A stretch of DNA of 64,000 bases from Streptomyces odontomachi. GTDB taxonomy: Bacteria; Actinomycetota; Actinomycetes; Streptomycetales; Streptomycetaceae. The notes below the pieces were generated by a model. That model searched no databases. It was not told the origin of the DNA and worked only from the letters and a program-made list of their open reading frames with translations. Position 1 is the stretch's first letter, and each line of letters begins with the position of its first letter. A program made the translations under genes and the position numbers. Of the stretch, positions 8,664 to 16,271 are shown one piece after another. The DNA lies in contig NZ_JAMJWG010000007.1 of NCBI RefSeq assembly GCF_024435355.1, forward strand, positions 124,001 to 188,000. The letters run 5' to 3'.

Positions 8664-8782
8664 GGCCTGTCCGGCGGATTCTGCTGCGGTCGCGGGGTCG
8701 GGCACGCCCTCCCCCACTGCCCTGAACGGGCGTGGGTGGGGGCACCTCCCACGCCTTTCAGGCAGTGGGGAGTACCCCCAGA
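8660..8782. repeat. solo element end plus inverted repeat
   Basis: From the CTAG at 8660, GGGCCTGTCCGGCGGATTC looks like the left end of another MITE/IS element, but no matching right end occurs before the LacI gene, so it seems to be a remnant. It is followed by an imperfect inverted repeat of about 27 bp per arm (CCCCACTGCCCTGAA near 8712 and TTCAGGCAGTGGGG near 8758-8770). The same motif recurs near 26712 and 53198. It completes the 557-bp gene-free stretch 8402-8958. Confidence 0.6.
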
Positions 8783-8793
8783 AAACGCTTTCT
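8780..8793. promoter_or_regulatory. candidate LacI-family operator, module A
   Basis: AGAAAACGCTTTCT is a near-palindrome with the central CG typical of LacI-family sites. It lies 166 bp before the LacI gene at 8959 and 379 bp from the divergent permease start. A second copy, differing at one of 12 core bases, sits upstream of the binding-protein gene at 10523-10534. The pairing is inferred. Confidence 0.6.
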
Positions 8794-8958
8794 CGGCAGT
8801 ATTGTCATTGCGCACCATCGCATCAACCCCCGTAGCACCAGGCCCTTTTCGCCACAGCCGGCACTGCCGGGCCGTGCACCGGACGCAGATCTCCAGGCCG
8901 CTCGCCGGACACGCGGCTCGCAAGGACGAGCCAGACGAGCCAGACGAGAGGGAACGAC

Positions 8959-9972
8959 GTGATGCGCAACCACCGCCGTGACACCCCGACCATCTCGGAC
9001 GTGGCAGCGAAGGCCGGCGTCTCCGCGGCAACCGTCTCGCGTGTGATGAACGGCCGCTTCGTCGGCGATCCCGCGGTCGCCGAGCGGGTTCGTGAAGCGG
9101 CCACGGCGTTGCAGTACTCACCCAGCCCGCTGGCCCGCGGACTCGCACTCGGCCAGACGAAGACGGTCGCGTTCGTGGTGCCGGACCTGGGCAACCCCAC
9201 CTGCCAGGAGCTGCTGCACCGCTTGACGAAGGCCGCCGCTCGGGACGGCTACCGGGTGCTGGTGGCGGACTCGGACGAGTGCGCGGAGGACGAGGCGCTG
9301 CTCGCCATCGAGACCCGCCGCAGATGCGACTGCCTGGTGCTGTGCGCGCCGCGCATGCCGGACAAGGTGCTGGCCCGCCTGGCGCCCCGGCTGCGACCGC
9401 TGCTGCTCGTCAACCGCCCGGCGCCGGGCCCTGACGTACCGTCGCTGTCGGTGGACTACCGCGCCGGCGCCAGCCAGCTCGCGCGCCACCTCCACGACCT
9501 GGGGCACCGCCGGTTCGTCCATCTGACGAGCACAGCGACGAGCACCTCCGAGGCCGAACGGCAGCGTGGCCTGGACGACTTCACGGCCGGCACCGACGGG
9601 GTCGTCGTGCACCGGCTGGCCTGCGGCACCTCGACCGCCGACGGGCACGCCGCGACCGGGGCCGTGCTCGCCAGCGGGGCGACCGCGGCCCTGGCCCACA
9701 ACGACCTCGTCGCCATCGGACTGCTCGCCGGCCTCACCGAGAACGGCCACCGGGTGCCCGCCGACATATCGGTCGCCGGCTTCGACGACATCCCGCTGGC
9801 CCGCCACGTCACCCCGCCGCTGACGACCGTGTCGGTGCCCTGGGAAGAGATCGGCGCACAGGCCTGGCAGCGCCTGCACGCCCAGATCACCGGCCAGGAC
9901 GCCGGCCCGTCCGTCACCTACCGGCCACACCTCGTGGCACGGGCCACCACCGCACCCGTGGCCAGGCCCTGA
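8959..9972 (+). CDS. LacI-family transcriptional regulator (module A)
   Basis: 337 residues. The N-terminal helix-turn-helix TISDVAAKAGVSAATVSRVMN (about 11-31) with the LacI hinge is followed by a periplasmic-binding-protein-like effector domain (VVPDLGNPTCQELL, GHRRFVHLT, AGFDDIPLARHVTPPLTTV). GTG 8959 has GAGAGGGA about 6 bases upstream; an ATG follows directly at 8962. It presumably represses the flanking sugar permease genes and the binding protein at 10704 until a sugar is bound, through GAAAnCGCTTTC sites. A short tandem repeat (GACGAGCCA, 8925-8948) lies directly before the ribosome-binding site. Confidence 0.92.
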   Translation: MMRNHRRDTPTISDVAAKAGVSAATVSRVMNGRFVGDPAVAERVREAATALQYSPSPLARGLALGQTKTVAFVVPDLGNPTCQELLHRLTKAAARDGYRVLVADSDECAEDEALLAIETRRRCDCLVLCAPRMPDKVLARLAPRLRPLLLVNRPAPGPDVPSLSVDYRAGASQLARHLHDLGHRRFVHLTSTATSTSEAERQRGLDDFTAGTDGVVVHRLACGTSTADGHAATGAVLASGATAALAHNDLVAIGLLAGLTENGHRVPADISVAGFDDIPLARHVTPPLTTVSVPWEEIGAQAWQRLHAQITGQDAGPSVTYRPHLVARATTAPVARP

Positions 9973-10137
9973 CCGCACGCATCCCACCCGGTGACCGCCC
10001 TCCTGACGCCATGCCCTGCTTGCCCCTGCCGCGTCACGCCGGCCGGCGATCTGACGCCGAGTTGCAGATAACGGCTCGCCCGGACAGGGCGGTGTCCCTA
10101 CCCTGGCCGGAGCGGGATCGCGCGCGTTCCCGCAGGT

Positions 10138-10261
10138 TGCGGAGCCGTGGCAGAGCGGCCCATTGCGATCGGCATGGGTGGGGCCCCGCCCATGTCGACT
10201 GACGGGGACCGGGCGGGCCTGCCCCTACCTGTCCGCGGGTTCGAATCCCGCCGGCACCGCA
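10138..10261 (+). other. tRNA-like sequence with abnormal anticodon arm
   Basis: An intact T arm (GCGGG TTCGAAT CCCGC, 10235-10251) runs straight into an acceptor 3' strand CGGCACC (10252-10258) that pairs with GGAGCCG at 10141-10147 with one A-A mismatch. Three more pairs (TGC 10138-10140 with GCA 10259-10261) extend the helix. A D arm of the long-variable-arm class (GCA, loop with GCGG, TGC; 10150-10166) is present. Where a 17-nt anticodon arm should stand, there is a 30-nt near-perfect palindrome (10169-10198) with no 7-nt loop, then GC-rich hairpin sequence to 10234. A 6-bp hairpin follows at 10269-10283. It lies in the 731-bp gene-free stretch 9973-10703; a decayed tRNA or an unusual tRNA-like RNA are both possible. 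Confidence 0.5.
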
Positions 10262-10522
10262 ACCGACCCCGCACCGGGTGCGGTGCGCAGGACCGTCTCG
10301 TCACAGCGCACCACGCAAGGCGGGCCTGCACCCGACCTCCCGCGGACGGTCTCTCCGGTGTCAGCCGAACCGGCCACCTGATCTCCGTGGAGCCGCTACT
10401 TTGTGCCACGTGACCGGCTCTCGGACGTGACGTGTGCGTATGCCGTGATGTCAGGGGCGGTGCGGTGCTCGAGCGTTGACAGCCTGTGACAGCGCTATTA
10501 ATTTGACGTACTCGAGAGGCGG

Positions 10523-10534
10523 GAAACCGCTTTC
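10523..10534. promoter_or_regulatory. candidate LacI-family operator before binding protein
   Basis: GAAACCGCTTTC matches the core of the site at 8781-8792 in 11 of 12 bases. It lies 170 bp before the binding-protein start, close to a TTGACG (10503-10508) that could be a -35 box, so repression by the LacI protein of 8959 is plausible. Confidence 0.6.
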
Positions 10535-10703
10535 ACGCGTCTGTGCGCGGTGTATCGCCGTATCGGCGGAGCTCGGAAGGGCCTCTGAGCCGCCCGAGCA
10601 CAAGCGGTCGGTGTCGCCCGAGCACATGCGGGTCGGTGCCGCGCCTTCGCCGTTCCCGCAGATGCGGCATTCACCCCCCAAAGCCCCCCAGAGACGAGTT
10701 TCG

Positions 10704-12008
10704 ATGATGCGAACACCCCCGAAACGGCACCGAAGGCTTCTGCGTGCAGGGGCGGCCGGGGCCGTCGCGGCGCTGCTGACGCTCAGCGGCTGTGGCGGAT
10801 CGGACAGCGCGGACGGCAAGACCACGATCCGCTTCTCCTGGTGGGGCGACGACGGGCGCGCGGCGACGACCAAGAGCGTCATCGCCGACTTCGAGAAGGC
10901 CAACCCGGACATCAAGGTCGAGACCGAGACCAGCGACTTCGAGTCGTACTTCGACAAGCTGGCCACGGAGACCGCCGCGGGCGACGCTCCCGACCTGATG
11001 ACGCTGGGCGGGGCGTACCCGCGCGAGTACAGCGACCGCGGAGCGCTGCTCGACCTGAAGACCGTCTCCGACGAGCTCGACCTGTCGAAGTTCCCGGCCG
11101 CCACGCTCTCCGCGGCCAAGTTCAGCGGCACCCTCTACGGCGCGCCCACCGGCGGCAACGCCATCGCGATGATCACCAACCCGGCCGTCTTCAAGGCCGC
11201 CCACGTGCCGCTGCCGGACACCAAGTCCTGGACGTGGGAGCAGTTCGCCGACATCGCGAACAAGATCACCGACAACAGCCCCAAGGGCACGTACGGCTTC
11301 GAGCCGCGGGTCATCGACACCCTCGGTGTCTACGCGGGTCAGCGTGGCACGCCCATCTTCGACGCGAAGGGCGAGCTCGGCGTCCAGGAGTCCACCGTGC
11401 AGGACTACTTCAGCATGGAGAAGGACCTGCTCAAGGGGGGCGGCATACCGTCCGCCGAGACCATCCAGGAGGTCGGCTCCGCGGCGCCCGAGCAGACGCT
11501 CATGGGGCGCGGCAAGGCCGGCATGTCGATCATCTACTCGAACCTGCTCGGTGCCTTCAACCAGGCGGCCGGCGGCGGCCTGAAACTGGTCACCATCCCC
11601 GGTGAGCACCAGTACAAGCAGCCGGGCACCACGGTGCTGCCCTCCCAGTACTACTCGATCTCGGCGAAGTCCGCGCATCCGGAGGCCGCTGCCAAGCTGC
11701 TCGACTACCTGATCAACTCGCCGGCGGCGGGCCGAAAGATCCTCGACGACCGCGGGCTGCCGTTCAGCCCCGAGGTGAAGGCGGCGATCACCGGCTCGCT
11801 CGACTCGGCCGGCCGGGCCAACGCGGACTACGTCGACCAGGTCTCCCACAACGGCGCCCCGGCCGCACCCGACCCGCCGGCCGGCGGCTCGTCGCTCAAC
11901 GACATCACCTCCAAGCTGGACTCGGACGTGCTCTTCGGCCGGAAGACGCCGGAGGCCGCCGCCAAGGAGTGGGTGGCCCAGATGAAGCAGGCGCTCGACT
12001 CGGCCTGA
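10704..12008 (+). CDS. Sugar ABC transporter solute-binding lipoprotein
   Basis: 434 residues. A twin-basic N terminus and hydrophobic stretch end in the lipobox LSGC (C30), so the protein is exported and lipid-anchored. The mature part is an extracellular solute-binding protein of the sugar type (TTIRFSWWGDDGRAATTKSV, ADAPDLMTLGG-like segment, GKAGMSIIYSN, SQYYSISAKSAHPEAA). ATG 10704 is followed directly by a second ATG at 10707; only a weak GAGACGAG precedes. It most likely feeds the permeases at 6514-8401 although it lies on the other strand beyond the regulator and a tRNA-like sequence. A strong terminator follows at 12116. Confidence 0.92.
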   Translation: MMRTPPKRHRRLLRAGAAGAVAALLTLSGCGGSDSADGKTTIRFSWWGDDGRAATTKSVIADFEKANPDIKVETETSDFESYFDKLATETAAGDAPDLMTLGGAYPREYSDRGALLDLKTVSDELDLSKFPAATLSAAKFSGTLYGAPTGGNAIAMITNPAVFKAAHVPLPDTKSWTWEQFADIANKITDNSPKGTYGFEPRVIDTLGVYAGQRGTPIFDAKGELGVQESTVQDYFSMEKDLLKGGGIPSAETIQEVGSAAPEQTLMGRGKAGMSIIYSNLLGAFNQAAGGGLKLVTIPGEHQYKQPGTTVLPSQYYSISAKSAHPEAAAKLLDYLINSPAAGRKILDDRGLPFSPEVKAAITGSLDSAGRANADYVDQVSHNGAPAAPDPPAGGSSLNDITSKLDSDVLFGRKTPEAAAKEWVAQMKQALDSA

Positions 12009-12058
12009 TGCGCCACCGGCCCTCGACGTGCTGCGTCCCCGGGCCCAGCGTCGGCACG

Positions 12059-12119
12059 GTCCTTGCAGGGCCTGGTGGACATGGTCCCTGAAAGGCCTGG
12101 TGGAAACGGTCCTTGAAGG
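12059..12119. repeat. 25-bp tandem repeat, 2.4 copies
   Basis: Units at 12059-12083, 12084-12108 and a partial one at 12109-12119, consensus GTCCTTGAAGGGCCTGGTGG plus five variable bases. It runs straight into the terminator hairpin and lies after the binding-protein stop. Confidence 0.75.
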
Positions 12120-12156
12120 GGCCCGGAGCTGCACCGTTCGCAGCTCCGGGCCCCTT
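12116..12156. terminator. strong bidirectional terminator hairpin
   Basis: Perfect 17-bp stem, AAGGGGCCCGGAGCTGC (12116-12132) with its complement at 12140-12156 and a 7-nt loop. It lies between the convergent binding-protein and GH5 genes. No clear T tract, as is usual for Streptomyces. Confidence 0.8.
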
Positions 12157-12174
12157 GTGGTGTGCGCGGCCGGG

Positions 12175-13590
12175 TCACGGCCCCACGGGCGGCCGGTCGA
12201 GCAGGTGCGCGCGGAGCACCGCGGACAGCGCCGTGCGCTCCACCGAGCGGTCGAAGCGGAACGACCGGGCCGCCTCGACGGCCTCCTCGACCGAGATGCC
12301 CTCGAACAGCGCCGCGAACCGCTCGGCGAGCGGCTCGGCGAGCAGGATGTGCCGGACCAGTACGGCGATGTGCGGCCGGTGGCCCCACGGATAGGGCGCG
12401 TAGTCGGGGAACTCCCGCTCGAAGAGCGCCTCGATGGGGTCCAGGACGTCGCGCACCCCGGCGTCCGAACCGCCCCACGAGTCCACGCCCAGCCGTGCCT
12501 TCTGCTCCAGGGCCGGGCGGATCCGCTCCAGGTACGGGCTGTCGGGCGCCGCGTGGACCAGCCCTTGCAGGCCGATGTCCTTGTACGTCCACAGCGACCA
12601 GCTGGCCCCGTGCTCCCGGTAGATCTCCAGCTGGTCGCTCAGCAGCGCGAGCCGCCAGCCGTCCTGGGCACGGTCGGCCGGGTAGACCGGACCGAACTCG
12701 CCGATCCACACCGGTGTGCCGGTCTCGCGCATGTACGCCGTGCGGCGCAGGAAGGTCTGCTCGACCACCGAGCGGTCGACGTACTCGCCACGCGTCACAC
12801 CCGGGTAGGCGCTGGCGCCCATGATGCCGGGCAGGGCGTAGTCGTGCGCCGTGTAGACCGTGTTGGGCAGCGGCTCTGCGCGCCGCGCGAAGAGCGAGAA
12901 GTCGGTCGAGTACCGGTTGCCGTCCAGGAAGAGCACGTGCCGCGGGTCGATCGCGCGGATCGCCCGCTCCAGGCGTTCGTAGAAGGCGAGCAGGACCTCG
13001 CCGGTGGACTCGGACGGCTCGTTGACCGGGTTGTAGCCGGCGACCTCCGGCCGGTCGCGGTAGCGCTCGGCCAGCTGCTCCCACAGGGCCACGACGCGGT
13101 CCTGGAAGTGGCGGTGCGTCCAGAACTCGGCGCGGTGGGTGGGGTTGTCGCTGTGCCAGTGCTGGTTCTGCGCACCGGGCAGCGCGTGCAGGTCGATGAT
13201 CGAGTAGATGCCGTGCCGGGCGAGCAGCGTGATCACCCGGTCGAGCGCGGCGAACCCGTCCTCCTTCCACGCCATGGGCCGGTCGTCGTCCTCGAAGTGC
13301 CGGTAGTTGACCGGGATGCGGACGGAGTTCAGGCCGAGGGAGGCGAGGTGGCGGGCGTCCGCCTCGTCGAAGAAGGCGGTCAGGAAGGTGTCGAAGAAGG
13401 CGTCGTAGGCCGCCTCGCCCATGGCGGCCCTGAGCAGGCGACGGATCTCGCGCTCGCTGCCTGGGTAGCCGGTGATGAAGTTCTCCATGTTCATCCAGCC
13501 ACCGAGGCCGACACCCCGCAGGACGACCGTGCGTCCGCGCTCGTCGGCGAGCCGGTCACCGTCGACGTGGAGCCATTCGAGAGCGGGCAT
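12175..13590 (-). CDS. Glycoside hydrolase family 5
   Basis: 471 residues, no signal peptide, so probably cytoplasmic. The N-terminal RGVGLGGWMNMENF, LNSVRIPVNYRHF and IIDLHALPGAQN strands, the acid/base YNPVNEP (N190, E191) and the nucleophile VWIGEFGP (E298) define a GH5 (beta/alpha)8 glycosidase, close in motifs to exo-beta-glucanase-like members. A C-terminal region of about 130 residues follows the barrel. It likely cleaves beta-linked oligosaccharides brought in by module A. Convergent with the binding-protein gene. The start ATG 13590 is 67 bp from a perfect palindrome (13658-13672) that may be its operator. Confidence 0.88.
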   Translation of the reverse strand: MPALEWLHVDGDRLADERGRTVVLRGVGLGGWMNMENFITGYPGSEREIRRLLRAAMGEAAYDAFFDTFLTAFFDEADARHLASLGLNSVRIPVNYRHFEDDDRPMAWKEDGFAALDRVITLLARHGIYSIIDLHALPGAQNQHWHSDNPTHRAEFWTHRHFQDRVVALWEQLAERYRDRPEVAGYNPVNEPSESTGEVLLAFYERLERAIRAIDPRHVLFLDGNRYSTDFSLFARRAEPLPNTVYTAHDYALPGIMGASAYPGVTRGEYVDRSVVEQTFLRRTAYMRETGTPVWIGEFGPVYPADRAQDGWRLALLSDQLEIYREHGASWSLWTYKDIGLQGLVHAAPDSPYLERIRPALEQKARLGVDSWGGSDAGVRDVLDPIEALFEREFPDYAPYPWGHRPHIAVLVRHILLAEPLAERFAALFEGISVEEAVEAARSFRFDRSVERTALSAVLRAHLLDRPPVGP

Positions 13591-13625
13591 GAGGTCTCCT
13601 GACGCGGTGGCCGGACCGACCGGCG

Positions 13626-13672
13626 TGAATCGGCGGCATGAATCGGCGGCATGAATCGTTTCATCGTGAAAC
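13626..13672. promoter_or_regulatory. triple direct repeat and palindrome before GH5 gene
   Basis: GAATCGGCGGCAT occurs twice in tandem followed by a partial GAATCG (about 13627-13658), then the perfect palindrome GTTTCATCGTGAAAC (13658-13672). The site is different from the GAAAnCGCTTTC operators, so a second regulator may act on the glycosidase. Confidence 0.55.
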
Positions 13673-13771
13673 TAGGCAACGGCCCCCCATGCGTCAAGAG
13701 TGATCAACCGGGGTCCACGGAGGCATGCGACGGCGCCCACGTGGGGGAACGTCGCCGCCCCCGGCAGCCGA

Positions 13772-14164
13772 TCAGGTGAGCTCCGGCTTGCCGAACAGCG
13801 CCGCGTAGCCGGACGGCAGCTGGCTGATGAGCTGGTTCAGCTCGCCGCCCGAAACGGCCTCCCCGACCGTGGACAGCACGGCATGCGCGTCCTGCGCGCC
13901 ACCCCGCGCCCGAACGGGTGCGGCACGCTCGGTGACACGGCGCTGGAACTCCGTCACGCCGAACGCCTCATGCGTGTCCCCACGGGCGCCCTGAAGCACC
14001 TCACCCAGCCGTCCGGGCAGCTGCGAGGCCAGGTCGTCGGCCTCGTGGGGAGTGAGCCGCTCCCCGAGCACCCGGAGGACGGCCTCGGTCGCCTGCGCGG
14101 CCTCCTTGCGGTCGGCGTACTCGCCGCGGTCGCGGACCCTCGCCATGAATGCCTGGTACTTCAT
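13772..14164 (-). CDS. DUF2267 domain protein
   Basis: 130 residues, alpha-helical and acidic. The motifs FMARVRDRGEYADRKEAAQATEAVLRVLGERLTPHEADDLASQLP (split across two helices) and the C-terminal ISQLPSGYAALFG mark DUF2267, a small actinobacterial family of unknown role often seen with stress genes. ATG 14164 is chosen as GAGGAG lies 9 bases upstream; a GTG two codons earlier is too close to that site. It stands alone between the GH5 gene and module B. Confidence 0.8.
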   Translation of the reverse strand: MKYQAFMARVRDRGEYADRKEAAQATEAVLRVLGERLTPHEADDLASQLPGRLGEVLQGARGDTHEAFGVTEFQRRVTERAAPVRARGGAQDAHAVLSTVGEAVSGGELNQLISQLPSGYAALFGKPELT

Positions 14165-14280
14165 GTTCACCGCTCCTCACCGGCGCATCGGGCACCCCGG
14201 GTACCCCTGGGGGGCGGCGGACACGCCCGTCGATCCAGGTCACCGGGGCGCCCGGCCGCGCCCGCTCCCGGTGGCGCCCG

Positions 14281-15204
14281 CTACTTCACCCCGCCCGCGG
14301 TGAGCCCCGCGATGATGCGGCGCTGGAAGACCAGGACCGCCGCCACCAGCGGGACGGTGACCAGCACGCCGGCCGCCATCTGGGTGCCGTAGGGCTGGTC
14401 GAAGCCGTGCGCGCCGGTGAACCGGGAGATGGCGACCGTGGCGGTCTGCATGTCCTTCTTGTTGACCATGGACAGGGCGATGATGAACTCGTTCCAGGCC
14501 GCGATGAACGTGATGATCGCGGTGGTGAAGACCCCCGGCGCGGCCAGCGGGATGATCACCTTGCGGAACGCCTGGCCACGGGTGCAGCCGTCGACCATCG
14601 CGGCCTGCTCCAGCTCGGCCGGCAGCTGCCGGAAGAACGCGGTGAGGTTCCACACGGCCAGCGGCAGCGCGAAGGACATGCTGGGCGCGATCATCGCCTG
14701 GTAGGTGTTGATCCAGCGCAGGTCGGTGAAGAGCCGCAGCAGCGGGACGACCATCGAGATGCCGGGGAACATCGAGGTGGCAATGATCACCGCCGCCGTC
14801 AGGGACTTGAAGCGGAACTCGAGGCGGGCCAGCGCATATGCGGCGGCCACGCCCACCAGCAGGGTGAGCGCCGTCGTCGCCCCCGCCACCACGACGCTGT
14901 TGAGCAGCGCCCGCTGGAAGCCCACGTCCGGCTTGAAGACCGCGGCGAAGTTCGCCACGGACCACGGATGCGGCAGCGCAGCCAGCTGGAACTGGTCGGT
15001 GGGGCGACGGAAGGCGGACACCACCATCCAGTAGAACGGCGCCAGGCAGTAGACGATGACGACGGTCAGGCCCGCGTAGCGCCGCACCGCCCGTCCACCG
15101 CGCCCCCGCCGGCCACCCCGGCCCGCACGCGCCGATCCGCGCGACGCCGCGGTGGGGGGCGCCGACGAGGTCGCCCCGGTCACGTCGGCCGTGTCCGCAC
15201 TCAT
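14281..15204 (-). CDS. Carbohydrate ABC transporter permease (MalG type), module B
   Basis: 307 residues: a basic, Arg/Gly-rich cytoplasmic tail of about 45 residues, six membrane spans, and the EAA-type loop EQAAMVDGCTRGQAF. The ATG overlaps the TGA of the upstream permease by 4 bp (ATGA, 15201-15204), so the two are translationally coupled. AGGAG lies about 8 bases before the start. Last gene of the SBP-permease-permease operon; no ATPase partner is in the window. Confidence 0.92.
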   Translation of the reverse strand: MSADTADVTGATSSAPPTAASRGSARAGRGGRRGRGGRAVRRYAGLTVVIVYCLAPFYWMVVSAFRRPTDQFQLAALPHPWSVANFAAVFKPDVGFQRALLNSVVVAGATTALTLLVGVAAAYALARLEFRFKSLTAAVIIATSMFPGISMVVPLLRLFTDLRWINTYQAMIAPSMSFALPLAVWNLTAFFRQLPAELEQAAMVDGCTRGQAFRKVIIPLAAPGVFTTAIITFIAAWNEFIIALSMVNKKDMQTATVAISRFTGAHGFDQPYGTQMAAGVLVTVPLVAAVLVFQRRIIAGLTAGGVK

Positions 15205-16271
15205 CCCTGCACTCCTGCCTGCGCCGTCCGGTCCGCGCGTCGCGCGCGCGGGAACAACCGCGCCGACCTGTCCTCCGGCGCACGCGGGGAGCGCGCTTCG
15301 GCGATCAGATCGGCGCCGAGCAGCTTGACGAAGACGTACGCGACGATCACCACGTAGCAGAACAGCAGCGTGGCGTACGCGGCGGCCGGACCGTAGTGCA
15401 GATTGCTGGCCTCGTTGTAGGCCAGCACGGACAGCGTCTGCACGGAGTGCTTCTGGCCCCCGGTCAGCACGTACGGAAGGTCGAACATCCGCAGCACATC
15501 CAGGATCCGGAACAGCACGGCGATCAGCAACGTCGGCTTGACCAGCGGCAATGTGATGCTGCGCAGCTGCCGCCAGGAACTCGCGCCGTCCACCCGGGCC
15601 GCCTCGTACAGCTCGCCGGGGATCAACTGGAGCCCGGCGAGCACCAGCAGGCCGATGAACGGCGCCGTCTTCCAGGTGTCCGCGATGATCACGGCGAACT
15701 TGGCCGGCCAGCCGTCCGCGGTCCACAGCACCTGGTGGCCCAGGAGCGCGTTGGCCACCCCGTCGGCGTCGAAGACCCACCGCCACAGCAGCCCGGAGAC
15801 GGCGGTCGGGATCGCCCAGGGCACCAGGATGCTGGCCCGCACCAGCCCCCGGCCGCGCAGCGCCTGATGCATCACCAGCGCCATCGCAAGACCCAGCACC
15901 ACCTCGACCGCGACCGTCACGACGGTGAAGAACGTGGTGTTCCAGAACGCGTTCCAGAACGCCGAGCCGTTCGCCCCGGTGAAGGCGTCGAGGTAGTTGT
16001 CCAGGCCCGCGAACCGGTCGCCGCTGATCACGAAGCCGTTGGCGTCGAGCCCCTCGCCCTGCCGGTAGAACGACTCGCGCAGCGCGGCCAGCAGCGGATA
16101 GCCGATGACCAGCGCGAGCACGACCAGCGTGGGGGAGAGCAGCAGCGCGGCCAGGGTGCCCTCGCCCCGCCCGGCCCCACGACGGCGGGGACGGGCGGGA
16201 GACGGCGCGGCGTCCGGCGCCGCGGATCCACCGGGACCGGTGGGTTCGGTGGGTTCCGTCGCGGTGGTCAC
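15201..16271 (-). CDS. Carbohydrate ABC transporter permease (MalF type), module B
   Basis: 356 residues with a Pro/Ala/Arg-rich head of about 40 residues, six membrane spans and the EAA loop EAARVDGASSWRQL. GTG start at 16271 overlaps the TGA of the binding protein by 4 bp (GTGA), a coupling arrangement repeated at the other end of the gene. It is the first permease of module B, expected to pair with the product of 14281. Confidence 0.92.
   Translation of the reverse strand: MTTATEPTEPTGPGGSAAPDAAPSPARPRRRGAGRGEGTLAALLLSPTLVVLALVIGYPLLAALRESFYRQGEGLDANGFVISGDRFAGLDNYLDAFTGANGSAFWNAFWNTTFFTVVTVAVEVVLGLAMALVMHQALRGRGLVRASILVPWAIPTAVSGLLWRWVFDADGVANALLGHQVLWTADGWPAKFAVIIADTWKTAPFIGLLVLAGLQLIPGELYEAARVDGASSWRQLRSITLPLVKPTLLIAVLFRILDVLRMFDLPYVLTGGQKHSVQTLSVLAYNEASNLHYGPAAAYATLLFCYVVIVAYVFVKLLGADLIAEARSPRAPEDRSARLFPRARRADRTAQAGVQG

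Noticed and set aside
8446-9148. Short frames over the MITE region
   Set aside because: They arise from inverted repeats, overlap each other on both strands and have no ribosome sites.
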